From Actinomycetes bacterium (GTDB lineage Bacteria; Actinomycetota; Actinomycetes; Actinomycetales; Dermatophilaceae), in assembly GCA_023420415.1 (NCBI GenBank), contig JAEZWF010000004.1, positions 87,438-151,437 on the forward strand: DNA of 64,000 nt, read 5' to 3'. This document shows positions 14,159 to 23,746 of the stretch, piece after piece. The stretch's first letter is position 1. Every line of letters starts with the position of its first letter. Made by a program: the position numbers and the translations under genes. Under the pieces are notes generated by a model, which saw only the letters and a list, made by a program, of their open reading frames with translations, made no database searches and was not told the DNA's origin.

Positions 14159-16537
14159 TCAGGCGGGCGCGGGTCCGTCGCAGGTGTCGATCACCATGGC
14201 GACCGTCTGGGCCACCTTGGCCGGCGACAGGAGGCGGCCACCGAACTCGGTGAGGTAGAAGGTGTCGAGGGTCTGGCCGGCATACGTGGCGATGTGCGCC
14301 GAGCGCACCGACAGGCCAGCCTTGGCGAACCCCATGCCGAGCTCGTGCAGCAACCCCGGCCGGTCCTGGGCGCGCACCTCGATCACGGTCGCCTCGTCGG
14401 ACGCGTGCGGCACGACGAGCGCCCGCGCCTGCCCGGGCGACCCCGTGCCGGACTCCCCGCTCGGCCGGCCGGCATACCTGCGTCGTCGCTCGAGCAGACC
14501 GAGCGGCGCCCGGTCACCCTCGGCGAGGCGGGCGAGGCCGCGCACGATCCGCTCCTCGTGGGGCTCGTCCCCGCTCGGGCTCTCGACGTGCCATTCGTTG
14601 GCGGCGACGCCGTCGACGGTGCGCAGGATTGCCGTGCGTACGACGAGGCCCTGTGCCGCCAGCAGCCCGGCGGTGTCCGCGAAGAGCCCGAGCCGGTCGC
14701 GGTCGAACACGTCGAGGCGGTAGCTGCCACCCTGCGGGCGGACGACGACCCGCGGCTCCCCCGCCGCCACCGACTCCAGCTCGGCCTGCTCGACCGTGGT
14801 CGAGCGAGCGGTATCCGCCGAGCCGGGAGTCTCGGCGTCCCAGCCGGCCCGGGTGGCGTCGGCGAGCTGGCGCAGCAGGCTCGCCCGCCAGTCGGTCCAG
14901 GCCTGCGGGCCGGCTGCACTCGCGTCAGCCTCGGTCAGCGCGCGCAACAGCTCGAAGACCTCGCGCGACCCGTCTGCGGCCTTGCGGGCGGCGACGACGG
15001 TCGCGGGGTCCTGGTGGTCGCGGCGGGTGGCCAGGTCGATGAGGGTGAGGTGTTCGCGCACCATCGTCTCGACGACCGCGACGTCCGCCGCGGCATATCC
15101 CAGGCGCGTGGCGACCGCGCGGGCGATGGGCGCTCCGACCACCGAATGGTCATGTGCCCCAGGGGTTTTCCCGATGTCGTGCAGCAGCGAGGCGAGGAGC
15201 AGGAGGTCGGCGCGACCCACCTCGCGCACGAGACCACCCGCGACCACGACGGTCTCGACGAGGTGGCGGTCGACGGTGTGGCGGTGCACCGCGTTGCGCT
15301 GCGGCCGCGAGCGCACCGACGCCCACTCGGGCAGCCAGCGGTCGACGATGCCGGCCTGGTCGAGCCCCTCCCACACCCCGACGAGGCCCGGGCCCGTGGC
15401 CAGCAGGTCGGCGAAGAGGTCGCAGGCGATCGCCGGCCAGGGCTCGGGCAGCGAAGGCGCCTGGCTCGCGAGGTTGCCCAGCGTCGTCGGGGCGATCGGC
15501 AGCCGGTTGCGTGCGGCCACCACCGCGGCGCGCAGGGGCAGCAGCGGGTCGGTCGACAGTGCGCTGCGCGGCCCGAGCACGACCTCACCGTCGTGCTCGA
15601 ACATCCCGTAGCCGAGCGGGTTGAGCTGCGGGCGACGGGGACCCACCCGCAAGGTGCGGGCGCGTTGCGACTGCCCGGCCCGCCGGACCGTGCCGTCGAG
15701 CGCATAGGCGATGGTGCGCCCCGCCCCCGCCACCGACGTCAGCAGCTCGTCGGCGTCGGCGTGACCGAGGAGTGCTGCCACCGCGTCCTGGTCCTCGCGG
15801 GTGAGCCGGTCACGCCCCCGCCCGGTGACGACGTGCACCGCGTCCCGGACGTCGAGCAGCACCCGGTGGGCCTCGTCGAGACCGGCGCGCGGGCGGTCGG
15901 TCAACCAGGCCGCGACGAGGGCGTCGAGGACGGTCAGGTCGCGCAGCCCGCCGTGGGCCTCCTTGAGGTCCGGGGCAAGGCTCTGGGCAAGCTCACCGTG
16001 ACGAGAATGCCTGGCCCGCAACGCCTCCACGAGGTCGGGCAGTCGCTTGCGCGCGTTGGCCCGCCAGTCGTGGGCGACGGTCGAGCGGGCCGCAGCCACC
16101 ACGTCCGGGTCACCGGCAACGCAGTCGAGGTCGAGCAGTCCGACGGCCGCGGTGAGGTCGCCGGAGGCGACGGTGCGGCACTGGTTGACGGTGCGCACCG
16201 AGTGGTCGAGCTTGATGCCGGCGTCCCACACGGGATACCAGACGCGGTCGGCGAGCTCGCGCAGCCGGTCGCCCCCGAGCGAGCGCCCGTAGTGGAGCAG
16301 GACCAGGTCGACGTCGCTCAGCGGACCGGAGTCGCCGCGAGCCAGGCTGCCCACGGCGGCCAGCGCGACCCCCTCACCGGACCGGCCGTCCAGGGCCTCG
16401 TCCCACACACCTGCGAGCCACTCGCGGGTCAGAACGGCGATGGCCTCGCGCCGTGCCGCCCCTGCCCCGGGGGCCTCGAACCCGCGCGCCCCGGCGACGT
16501 CCAGCCGCCTCGCGGCCACATCCGTCTGCACCGTCAT
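14159..16537 (-). CDS. glnD: PII-protein nucleotidylyltransferase GlnD
   Basis: 792 aa. The nucleotidyltransferase domain has GSLARGDSGPLSDVDLVLLH (about 63-82). An HD phosphohydrolase domain follows (LLASLLHDIGKTPGAHDHS, about 445-465), then two ACT domains near residues 605 and 719. In actinobacteria such as Corynebacterium the homologue adenylylates PII rather than uridylylating it. ATG at 16535-16537 follows GGGAGG by 7 nt. It is the last gene of amt-glnB-glnD. Confidence 0.95.
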   Translation of the reverse strand: MTVQTDVAARRLDVAGARGFEAPGAGAARREAIAVLTREWLAGVWDEALDGRSGEGVALAAVGSLARGDSGPLSDVDLVLLHYGRSLGGDRLRELADRVWYPVWDAGIKLDHSVRTVNQCRTVASGDLTAAVGLLDLDCVAGDPDVVAAARSTVAHDWRANARKRLPDLVEALRARHSRHGELAQSLAPDLKEAHGGLRDLTVLDALVAAWLTDRPRAGLDEAHRVLLDVRDAVHVVTGRGRDRLTREDQDAVAALLGHADADELLTSVAGAGRTIAYALDGTVRRAGQSQRARTLRVGPRRPQLNPLGYGMFEHDGEVVLGPRSALSTDPLLPLRAAVVAARNRLPIAPTTLGNLASQAPSLPEPWPAIACDLFADLLATGPGLVGVWEGLDQAGIVDRWLPEWASVRSRPQRNAVHRHTVDRHLVETVVVAGGLVREVGRADLLLLASLLHDIGKTPGAHDHSVVGAPIARAVATRLGYAAADVAVVETMVREHLTLIDLATRRDHQDPATVVAARKAADGSREVFELLRALTEADASAAGPQAWTDWRASLLRQLADATRAGWDAETPGSADTARSTTVEQAELESVAAGEPRVVVRPQGGSYRLDVFDRDRLGLFADTAGLLAAQGLVVRTAILRTVDGVAANEWHVESPSGDEPHEERIVRGLARLAEGDRAPLGLLERRRRYAGRPSGESGTGSPGQARALVVPHASDEATVIEVRAQDRPGLLHELGMGFAKAGLSVRSAHIATYAGQTLDTFYLTEFGGRLLSPAKVAQTVAMVIDTCDGPAPA

Positions 16538-16623
16538 CTCCACGCCTCCCGGTCGTCGCGCTCTCGACTGGACCACGCGGCATACCTCCGTCTGCAGGGA
16601 GAGGCGGTATGCCGCGTGGCCGG

Positions 16624-16962
16624 CTAGAGCGCGTCCGTGCCGTGCTCGCCGGTGCGGACCCGGATGACGTCGTCGACGGGGACGGTCCAGATCTTGCCGT
16701 CACCGATCCGGCCGGTCTGGGCCGCCTTGAGGATGACGTCAGCGACCGAGCCTGCGTCCATGTCGTCGACGAGCACCTCGAGGCGCACCTTGGGCACGAA
16801 GTCGACCTGGTACTCGGCCCCACGGTAGACCTCGCTGTGCCCGCGCTGGCGGCCGTAACCGGAGGCTTCGCTGACGGTCATGCCCGAGATGCCGTAGGAC
16901 TCCAGGGCCTCCTTCACCTCGTCGAGCTGGTGCGGCTTGATGATGGCGGTGACGAGCTTCAT
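16624..16962 (-). CDS. glnB: Nitrogen regulatory protein PII
   Basis: 112 aa, standard PII length. It starts MKLVTAIIKPHQLDEVKEAL. The T-loop EVYRGAEYQVDFVPK carries the Tyr that GlnD modifies, and the C-terminal signature is GRIGDGKIWTVPVDDVIRVRTGE. PII senses ATP, ADP and 2-oxoglutarate and blocks AmtB. ATG overlaps the amt stop as ATGA. Being next to amt it could equally be called glnK. Confidence 0.96.
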   Translation of the reverse strand: MKLVTAIIKPHQLDEVKEALESYGISGMTVSEASGYGRQRGHSEVYRGAEYQVDFVPKVRLEVLVDDMDAGSVADVILKAAQTGRIGDGKIWTVPVDDVIRVRTGEHGTDAL

Positions 16963-18380
16963 GCCGAGGCTCCTTCGGTGGTCTTGGCGGGTCGGGCGGA
17001 GTGCGTCGAGACAGCGGATCCGGTGCCGAACCGGCCGCCCCCGAACCCGCTGAGCTCGTAGGCCGACTCACCGTGCTCAGACTGGTCGATGCCGTCGGAC
17101 TCGACGTCCTCGCTGACCCTCCAGCCCATGATGGCCTTGAGTGCCAGGCCGATCGCGAGGGTGAGTATGCCGCTGACGAGCAGCGAGGCGACCGCGATGA
17201 CGACCTGCACGACGAGCTGGCGTGGGCCGCCGCCGTAGAACAGGCCGGTCGAGGTGGACAACAGGCCCGCGCCGACCGTGCCCCAGAGCCCCGCGACGAG
17301 GTGCACGCCGACGACGTCGAGGCTGTCGTCGTAGCCGAGGCGGTACTTCAGGCCGACCGCGAGGGCGGCGAGGCCACCGGCCACGGCGCCGAGGATGAGC
17401 GAGCCGACCGGCGACAGGGCGCCACAGGCCGGGGTGATCGCGACCAGACCGGCCACGACACCGGAGGCGGCACCGATCGAGGTGGCGTGACCGTCGCGGA
17501 TCTTCTCCACGAGCAGCCAGCCGAGCATGGCGGCGCAGGTGGCGGCGGTGGTGTTGAGCCACACGGTCGAGGCGAGGCCGTCGGCCGCGAGCTCGGAGCC
17601 GGCGTTGAACCCGAACCAGCCGAACCAGAGCAGGCCGGCACCGAGCATGACGATCGGCACGTTCTGCGGTCGCATGGCGGTGGTGCCGAAGCCGAGTCGC
17701 TTGCCGACCACGAGGGCCAGGACGAGACCGGCGATACCGGCGTTGATGTGGACGACCGTGCCGCCGGCGAAGTCGATCGGCAGGACGTTGGCGACCCCGT
17801 CCGTGGCGCCGAACAGCTTGGCGGACAGGCCGTTCTCGGACCCGGACAGCAGACCCCCGCCCCACACCATGTGGGCGATGGGGAAGTAGACGACGGTCGC
17901 CCAGATGCCGGCGAAGACCAGCCAGGTCGAGAACTTCACCCGGTCGGCGATCGCGCCGCTGATGAGCGCCACCGTGATGACAGCGAAGGTCAGCTGGAAG
18001 CCGACGTAGATCGACTCGGGGATGAACACCTGCACCCCGAACGGGTCGATGAGCCGGGTCGCGCCGTCCTCGAAGATGCCGGAGAGGCCGAAGAGGTGGA
18101 ACGGGTTGGCGATGATGCCGGCCAGGTCGGAGCCGCCGTCCTGCAGGTTGCCGAACGACATCGAGTAGCCCCACAGGATGTAGATGACACCGACGACGCC
18201 CATCGCGCCGAACGACATCATGATCATGTTGAGCACGGACTTGGCCCGGGTCATGCCGCCGTAGAACAGCGCCAGCCCGGGGGTCATGAGCAGGACCATC
18301 GAGGCGGCGACGAGCATGAACGCCGTGGCCGCCTCGTTGATCGTCGGGGTGTCTGCCGCTGGCAGCAGTGCTGGAGTCAT
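16959..18380 (-). CDS. amt: Ammonium transporter
   Basis: 473 aa, about eleven membrane helices after a short N-terminal hydrophobic segment. Amt blocks seen: MTPGLALFYGGMTRAKSVLN, FAVITVALISGAIADR, DFAGGTVVHINAGIAGL and GVHLVAGLWGT, which include the pore His pair. A soluble C-terminal tail of about 60 residues, where PII docks, ends in a Gly/Ser-rich stretch. It is first in amt-glnB-glnD. Start ATG at 18378-18380; nitrogen control is expected but no operator was identified. Confidence 0.96.
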   Translation of the reverse strand: MTPALLPAADTPTINEAATAFMLVAASMVLLMTPGLALFYGGMTRAKSVLNMIMMSFGAMGVVGVIYILWGYSMSFGNLQDGGSDLAGIIANPFHLFGLSGIFEDGATRLIDPFGVQVFIPESIYVGFQLTFAVITVALISGAIADRVKFSTWLVFAGIWATVVYFPIAHMVWGGGLLSGSENGLSAKLFGATDGVANVLPIDFAGGTVVHINAGIAGLVLALVVGKRLGFGTTAMRPQNVPIVMLGAGLLWFGWFGFNAGSELAADGLASTVWLNTTAATCAAMLGWLLVEKIRDGHATSIGAASGVVAGLVAITPACGALSPVGSLILGAVAGGLAALAVGLKYRLGYDDSLDVVGVHLVAGLWGTVGAGLLSTSTGLFYGGGPRQLVVQVVIAVASLLVSGILTLAIGLALKAIMGWRVSEDVESDGIDQSEHGESAYELSGFGGGRFGTGSAVSTHSARPAKTTEGASA

Positions 18381-18537
18381 GTCCAGAACTGTGGCGGGGC
18401 TCCGTTTCGGGTCGTGCGGGCCTTTGTTACGTCCGTGTTAGCGGTGGCACTCCCGCGTAAGAACTACGTTTCGCGCGGCGCCGCCGCCGCGGCCCGCGCC
18501 CACTTGCAACGAGCACGGGACCGGTGTGGTGTGCCGA

Positions 18538-18581
18538 AATGCGAACCTGGGTTGTCGATATTGCCAACCCAGGTTCGCATT
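18538..18581. repeat. Long perfect hairpin, family D
   Basis: A 17-bp perfect stem (18538-18554 with 18565-18581; arm AATGCGAACCTGGGTTG) and a 10-nt loop, in the 236-bp gap between the end of the 18617 gene and amt. Only one copy of this sequence was seen in the window. The gap otherwise holds nothing recognisable. Confidence 0.85.
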
Positions 18582-18616
18582 CTCGCAAGCACCTCTGTCT
18601 TCCCGGGCTCCGCCGC

Positions 18617-19258
18617 TCAGAACGCCGACACGACAGCCGGCGCCCGCTGCGGGCGGCTCAGCGCACGCACCACCGCCGTCGCGCCGTGCCGGTCCGCGGC
18701 CACCGAGGCAAGCAGCCCCACGACCGGCACCACCGCGGCCTCGGGGAACTGCGGCGTCCGCAGGCCGACGCTGCTCGCGAGGTCGTCGGCGTGCACGACC
18801 ATCTCCATCATCCGCGTCGTCAGCCAGTCGTCGGTCGACAGGGACCAGCCCTGCCACGGGATGAAGACGGTGTCGGGGTCGCGTGGGGCGGCCAGCAGCT
18901 GCTCGAGGTCGCGGGTGCGCTCGGTCGCCTCCTCGAGCACGGCGTCGGGGCCGGCGGCGGCGGCCGTGTTGTCCTTGTCCAGCTGTTCCGGGTCGGCGCT
19001 GCCCGACCGCGATGCCGCGACCCAGGGCGCCTGCCGGTAGTGGTCGAGCAACGCGATCGGGTTGGCGTCCGGAGCCGCCGACAGCCCCGCGGCGGTGTTG
19101 ACCGCCTGGCCCAGCAGGTGGTGCGCCAGCCCGCCGACCGTCATCCCCGCGCAGGAGCTCTCGGTGTCCCAGGCAGCCCGCACCGCGTCGGACGCCGCGA
19201 GCTGGCGGCTGATGCGGACCGACTCGAGGAAGGCCGTGCGGTGCGAGGTCAGTGACAT
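18617..19258 (-). CDS. Maleylpyruvate-isomerase-like (DinB-type) protein
   Basis: 213 aa. The N-terminal half resembles mycothiol-dependent maleylpyruvate isomerase N-terminal domains: W-x-T-E-S-S-C-A-G-M-T-V-G-G-L-A-H-H-L-L, and later MMEMVVHADDLA near residue 160. These helical bundles bind a metal through His residues and often use mycothiol. ATG at 19256-19258 is chosen because GAGGA lies 8 nt upstream; an ATG and a GTG further upstream are weaker. Substrate unknown. Confidence 0.75.
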   Translation of the reverse strand: MSLTSHRTAFLESVRISRQLAASDAVRAAWDTESSCAGMTVGGLAHHLLGQAVNTAAGLSAAPDANPIALLDHYRQAPWVAASRSGSADPEQLDKDNTAAAAGPDAVLEEATERTRDLEQLLAAPRDPDTVFIPWQGWSLSTDDWLTTRMMEMVVHADDLASSVGLRTPQFPEAAVVPVVGLLASVAADRHGATAVVRALSRPQRAPAVVSAF

Positions 19259-19277
19259 GGGCACCATCCTCACGCGG

Positions 19278-20264
19278 TCACGGCACCAGCGCGAGGTAGC
19301 GCTCCCCCATCGAGGTCAGCTCGTCGTCCCCGAGCAGCTGCCCGACCTCGACGAGCGCCGAGGCGGGTTCGCGCAGCTGGTCGAGCTCGCCGGTCTCGAC
19401 GAGCAGGTCGCACAGCATCACCTGCAGACCGGGCGGCACCGGCCGGCCCGTGCGCGCGGCCGCCTCGATCGCGGCGCGGAGCACGGCGGCCGCCGAGGCC
19501 GGGTCACCGCCCTGCCAGGCCAGCAGGGCCTGGATCTCGGCCAGGGAGATACGCAGCTCGACCGTCGGGTGCGCCTCGACGAGCTGGTGGGCCCGCTGGA
19601 GGGTGTCGGCGAGGCGGGCGTCACCGGTCGTCGTCATGGCCCGGGCTGCGATCACCGCCGCCTCGGCAGCCCAGCCGCCGTCGCCGGCACGTTCGTAGAG
19701 GTGCGAGGCCCGCAGCAGCATCGAGGCCGCGTCGTCGTCGGGCACGACGTGGGCCAGCCCCATCAACCCGCCCGCCGCGTGGCTGTACTCCTCCAGCGCC
19801 AGCAGCTGCTCGACATACCCCGCACCGGAGTCCAGGGCGGTCGCGTCGCCCACCGCCACCTCGACCGGCACGAACGCCAGCCGGCAGCGCAGCTCCTCGA
19901 CCGTGTCGCCCGACGCGGACGCGTGCGCGATCGCGGCCACGAGGACGTCGGCGGCGGCCGGCAGTCCCTCGCCGAACAGCACCTGTCCGAGCCGCCGGTC
20001 GAGCACCGCCCAAGCCCGGTGCTCCTCGTCGGTGTCAGCGTCAAGCACGTCGCGGGCCACCGACCAGCCGTGCACGAGGTGGTCCATGCGGATCGGGTCG
20101 TGCGCGTCCGCCGCGGCCATCAAGGCGTCGTGGTATGCCGTGACGTCACCGGGGAGCTCCCGGCGCGCCTCCGCGAGGACCGCCGTCGGGAGATCCCCGG
20201 ACAGCACTGCATCTGCTGGAAGTCCTTGCGTCCCAGTCGTTTCCGACCCACCCGGCTCGGTCAT
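19278..20264 (-). CDS. Hypothetical helical repeat protein of the HTTM cluster
   Basis: 328 aa, acidic, Ala/Leu-rich helices with TPR-like periodicity (for example LLRASHLYERAGDGGWAAEAAVIAARAM). No catalytic motif, signal peptide or membrane segment. ATG at 20262-20264 overlaps the upstream HTTM gene's stop (ATGA), so the three genes 21627-19278 form one translationally coupled unit. It may be a cytosolic scaffold for the membrane partners; this is inference. Confidence 0.7.
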   Translation of the reverse strand: MTEPGGSETTGTQGLPADAVLSGDLPTAVLAEARRELPGDVTAYHDALMAAADAHDPIRMDHLVHGWSVARDVLDADTDEEHRAWAVLDRRLGQVLFGEGLPAAADVLVAAIAHASASGDTVEELRCRLAFVPVEVAVGDATALDSGAGYVEQLLALEEYSHAAGGLMGLAHVVPDDDAASMLLRASHLYERAGDGGWAAEAAVIAARAMTTTGDARLADTLQRAHQLVEAHPTVELRISLAEIQALLAWQGGDPASAAAVLRAAIEAAARTGRPVPPGLQVMLCDLLVETGELDQLREPASALVEVGQLLGDDELTSMGERYLALVP

Positions 20265-21133
20265 GTGCGCGCCTCCTCGGGCACCGACGCCTCCCCGCGC
20301 GACCGCCAGCGTGCAAAGCGTTCCCGCAGCCACGCGGCATACTGCTCCAGCGGCAGGAAGGCGAGCATCATCACGAGGTGCGGCCAGAACGCGATGGTGA
20401 TGGCCGCATAGGTCATCGCGTGGAAGACGAACCATGCGCCCACGACTCGCCGCCGCCACTTCTCCGACAGGAAGAAGATGACCGGCGCCGTCAGCTCGGC
20501 CGTGAACAGCACCCACTGGAACCAGTGCAGCGTCCACGGCACCTCGAGCAGCCACTGCGCCCACGGGGTCCCGCGGCGCACCACGGCTCGCACCATGGTC
20601 GCGGAGTTGACCCAGTCCCAGCCGCCGAACCGGATCTTCGCCCAGGCCGACAGGAAGTACGTCGCGATCGCGGCCAGCTGCACCGCCCGCAACGCGAATC
20701 CCGCTGCCTCCGAACGCTTTTGGTCCGACACGTGCGCCAACCCCACGGTCGGGAGCAGTGCCAGCGCGACCACGAAGTCCGCGCGGTCGTGGTCGACCTT
20801 CCCGTAGGAGAAGGCGACGTACTGGTACCAGATCCAGCCCACCGCGACCGCCCAGCCGAGCAACCGCGGCGCACGTCCGGTGAGGGCCGCGAGCGCCGCG
20901 AGGACGGTGCCCCACTTGAGGGTTTGGACGAGCAGGACCGAGGCTGCCGGCAGGTGGAGCACCTTGCCCATGACCAGCGGTTCGTACCAGACCGGGTCGG
21001 CCCAGCCGTGGTACCAGCCGGACGTGTGCAGGCCCAGGACGTCGATGATGACGAAGAGGAAGACGAGGATGCGCAGCCACGCCACCCGGGCGAGGGGCAT
21101 GGGCGTGAACAACCAGTCGCGCAGGCGGCTCAC
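20261..21133 (-). CDS. HTTM-domain membrane protein (vitamin-K gamma-carboxylase-like)
   Basis: 290 aa with six or more membrane segments. The family hallmarks are ARVAWLRILVFLFVIIDVL, the Trp/Tyr-rich loop WADPVWYEPL, LSAWAKIRFGG and the late FHAMTYAAITIAFWPH helix. HTTM proteins are related to gamma-glutamyl carboxylase membrane domains; bacterial functions are mostly unknown. GTG at 21131-21133 overlaps the preceding stop (GTGA) and has GGAGG 6 nt before it. Confidence 0.85.
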   Translation of the reverse strand: MSRLRDWLFTPMPLARVAWLRILVFLFVIIDVLGLHTSGWYHGWADPVWYEPLVMGKVLHLPAASVLLVQTLKWGTVLAALAALTGRAPRLLGWAVAVGWIWYQYVAFSYGKVDHDRADFVVALALLPTVGLAHVSDQKRSEAAGFALRAVQLAAIATYFLSAWAKIRFGGWDWVNSATMVRAVVRRGTPWAQWLLEVPWTLHWFQWVLFTAELTAPVIFFLSEKWRRRVVGAWFVFHAMTYAAITIAFWPHLVMMLAFLPLEQYAAWLRERFARWRSRGEASVPEEART

Positions 21134-21627
21134 GGTGCCCTCCACTCGGCGAGGACCTCGGTGCGGACCTCACCCGTCGGCTTGCGGTCGACGACGACGA
21201 TGAGCCGACGCACGACCCGCAGGGCGGTCCACGCGGGTGCGTCCGGGCGCAGCTCGGCGTGGCTCGCTGCGAGCGTGCCGAGACGCGAGGGGTCGGCCTC
21301 GATCTGCGGGATGCGTCCCTCGATCTCGGCACGGTTGAGCCCGACGTTGGGCGGGGTCAAGGGCGCCGGCACCCATTGGCCGGGGGCATCAGCAGTCTGC
21401 ACCTCGATGCCGGTCGACCAGACCGAGCCGGTGGCGGCCTGCGAGGTCGAGTACATGCGCCACGGGCTGAACGGCCACCAGTGGTCGTTGCCCACGAGCG
21501 AGCCCAGGCAGAACAGCACCGTCAGCCCGAGGACGACCACCACCCGCCACGCCTTGGCAGGCGTCCCGAGCCGGACGACCTCGCTGGTCGCCTCCTCGGT
21601 CGCGTCCTCGCGCACCCCCACCGCCAC
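21130..21627 (-). CDS. Single-pass membrane partner of the HTTM protein
   Basis: 165 aa. One membrane helix (about 27-47), directly followed by the Trp-rich sequence NDHWWPFSPWRMYSTS, then a soluble domain of about 110 residues ending in a VVRRLIVVVDRKPTGEV strand. The FSPWRMYS-type motif commonly accompanies HTTM genes (family knowledge, not searched). First gene of the cluster; GTG at 21625-21627 with no ribosome-binding site. A TACTGT hexamer lies 4 nt upstream, closer than usual for a leaderless start. Confidence 0.7.
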   Translation of the reverse strand: MAVGVREDATEEATSEVVRLGTPAKAWRVVVVLGLTVLFCLGSLVGNDHWWPFSPWRMYSTSQAATGSVWSTGIEVQTADAPGQWVPAPLTPPNVGLNRAEIEGRIPQIEADPSRLGTLAASHAELRPDAPAWTALRVVRRLIVVVDRKPTGEVRTEVLAEWRAP

Positions 21628-21717
21628 GCGGACAGTATGCCGTGCCGTGCGTCCGGCCCCGTTCGAGCCATAGGGCTCGCGAGTGATGGTGCCGCCGGCC
21701 TCTCCCCAGCCGCCCCG

Positions 21718-23592
21718 TCAGGGCCGCGTCAGCTGGACGATGGTGCGGTGCGAGCCGTTCTGGCTGGTGGCGGCCTGCAGCTCCATCGTGCTGGTGCTCC
21801 CGGCGCCCCAGGAGTAGCCGGTGACCGCCACGGGGTTCGAGCCCTGACTGACCGTCGCGGTGCCGCCCCAGGACTGCATCGTGCTCCAGTCGGCCTTGAA
21901 CGGAGCGGAGTCGAAGGCACCGACCGGGTCGCCCGACTCGTCCTTGGTGAGCACGAAGGACCGGCCGTCGCCGCGCACGCCGATGGTGGGGTAGCCGCCG
22001 CCGGCCTCGCCGAACACCCGCTCGCCGGTCGCGGTGGCGTCGGACAGTGTCAGCAACCGGGCGTGGAGGCGCTGGTCCTCGCCCCGGAAGGCGATCGACA
22101 CCTTGTCCCATCCCGGGTAGGCGAAGATCGCCGGCTGACTGAAGACGCCCCTCGAGAGCGTCAGCCAACCGATTGCCCAGTTCCCTTCGAACGAGCCCAG
22201 CCGCAGCTCGCCGTCCGTCGTCACGACGGCCAACGCGATGGCGCCCTCCCGCGGCTGCGCCCACACTGAGAGCGGGAGCAGGCCGGACACGCCCGTCTGC
22301 TGCCAGGGCAGGAACTGGCCGGTGGTCCGCAGCTGGGGCTTGACCCAGAGCTTTCCGTTGCTGTCAATGGCGAAGTGGTACGTGGTGGTGCCGATGGTCG
22401 CGGAGACCGGGGACGTCGACATGCGACCGCCCTCGTCGGTCGCCGGCTTCAGACCGAAGCGGCCCGGGACCTGGACCGCGCCGTACATCGTGCCGGAGCG
22501 GGTCGGCGCGAGCACCGACATGCGGTCGTCGGTGAGCCTGCTCACCGACGGCGTCCCGACCGGTTGACCGCTGAAGAGCAGGTCATCCTCCTGCTTCCCG
22601 CCAGTGCTGGCGTCGATCCGAGCCCAGACCAGGCCGCCGTTCGGTGCGTCGGGCGTGACCGCGTCCACCATGGTCGAGCCCTGGGTCGCGTTGACCCCGG
22701 GCGCATGGGACGTCCCTGCCGGCGGGGCGGCGACCGGCGGGACGTAGGACACGGTGAGGCGGCACGCGTCCGTCTGTCCTCCGAGCTGACGGATCGTCTG
22801 CCATCCGGCGCCGACCTTGTGCCGCTGGACCGGCCACGTGCGGGTGTCCTCGCGGTAGCGGTAGGTCGCGAGCTCGCCCCCGGGAGTCGTGGCGAGGAGG
22901 ACGTCGCCACCGACGGCGGACAGCCGGTTGAACCCGCCCCAACCGCTGCCCACCCTCGTGGGACCGGTGATGATGCGGTCGCTGGTGGCCTCGTACCGGA
23001 CTCGGTCAAGCGTCCCGTTCGTGTGGCGCAGGTAGAGCACCCCGTCACCGGAGGCGACGATGAGGTTGCGGGTCGAGTCGGCCTCGAGGACCACGTCGCC
23101 GACGGCGACGAGGCTCTCACGCGTCGCGTCGAACCGGTATGCCGTGACGGCACCGGCGTCAGTGAGCACGTAGATCGTGCCCCGCTGGTCGACGGTGATC
23201 CGGTTGCTGCGCGAGCTCACGGCATACTGCCCGAGGAAGCCGAAGTGGCGGCGCTGCACGTCCCACGTGCCGGCCGAGGTGCGGTGGTAGAGGTAGAGCC
23301 CGTCGGCCTTGAGGCCGTAGACCCAGCCGGAGCCGCCCGCGAGGACCTTGCCGTACATCGACCAGCCGCTGCCGATGCGCGTCTTGCTGGTGATGCTGGC
23401 GCTGGAGGTAGCCGGGCTGCGCAGGGGGTAGGCGTAGAGCCCTCCGGCGCTGTCGACGCCGAGCACCTGCGCGCTCGACGCGCAGCTGACGGTGTCAGCG
23501 GCGACCGCCGCGCCCGGTCCCGCCACGAGGGCGGTGCCGGCGATGGTGACGGCGACAGCCGCCAAGGACAGCAGGCGACGTGGTGTCCGCAT
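21718..23592 (-). CDS. Secreted beta-propeller (tachylectin-like) protein
   Basis: 624 aa. The signal peptide is MRTPRRLLSLAAVAVTIAGT followed by an Ala-rich cleavage region near AVAA-DTVSC (about 33-36). The next about 250 residues contain repeated blades of the type SGWSMYGKVLAGGSGWVYGLK and SGWGGFNRLSAVGGDVLLAT, as in tachylectin-2-like propellers. The C-terminal half is a second beta-rich region. ATG at 23590-23592 follows GGGAGAG. No catalytic motif seen; carbohydrate binding is a family-based guess. Confidence 0.8.
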   Translation of the reverse strand: MRTPRRLLSLAAVAVTIAGTALVAGPGAAVAADTVSCASSAQVLGVDSAGGLYAYPLRSPATSSASITSKTRIGSGWSMYGKVLAGGSGWVYGLKADGLYLYHRTSAGTWDVQRRHFGFLGQYAVSSRSNRITVDQRGTIYVLTDAGAVTAYRFDATRESLVAVGDVVLEADSTRNLIVASGDGVLYLRHTNGTLDRVRYEATSDRIITGPTRVGSGWGGFNRLSAVGGDVLLATTPGGELATYRYREDTRTWPVQRHKVGAGWQTIRQLGGQTDACRLTVSYVPPVAAPPAGTSHAPGVNATQGSTMVDAVTPDAPNGGLVWARIDASTGGKQEDDLLFSGQPVGTPSVSRLTDDRMSVLAPTRSGTMYGAVQVPGRFGLKPATDEGGRMSTSPVSATIGTTTYHFAIDSNGKLWVKPQLRTTGQFLPWQQTGVSGLLPLSVWAQPREGAIALAVVTTDGELRLGSFEGNWAIGWLTLSRGVFSQPAIFAYPGWDKVSIAFRGEDQRLHARLLTLSDATATGERVFGEAGGGYPTIGVRGDGRSFVLTKDESGDPVGAFDSAPFKADWSTMQSWGGTATVSQGSNPVAVTGYSWGAGSTSTMELQAATSQNGSHRTIVQLTRP

Positions 23593-23746
23593 GGGTCTCT
23601 CCCCCCAGGGCCGATCTCGACGTCGCACGGTGCGCACGTGCTCGGGCCAGCGGTCACTGTAGCGGTCAGCCAGTCCCGTCGGGGCCGAGTTCTCATCGTT
23701 TTCCCGGCGTATGGCTGCCGGACACCTGGCGCGGCACGATGGGGGC

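Noticed and set aside
13625..16627. 1000-codon open frame on the plus strand
   Set aside because: Antisense of glnD and the ffh 5' region, crossing the family A hairpins; no domain visible.
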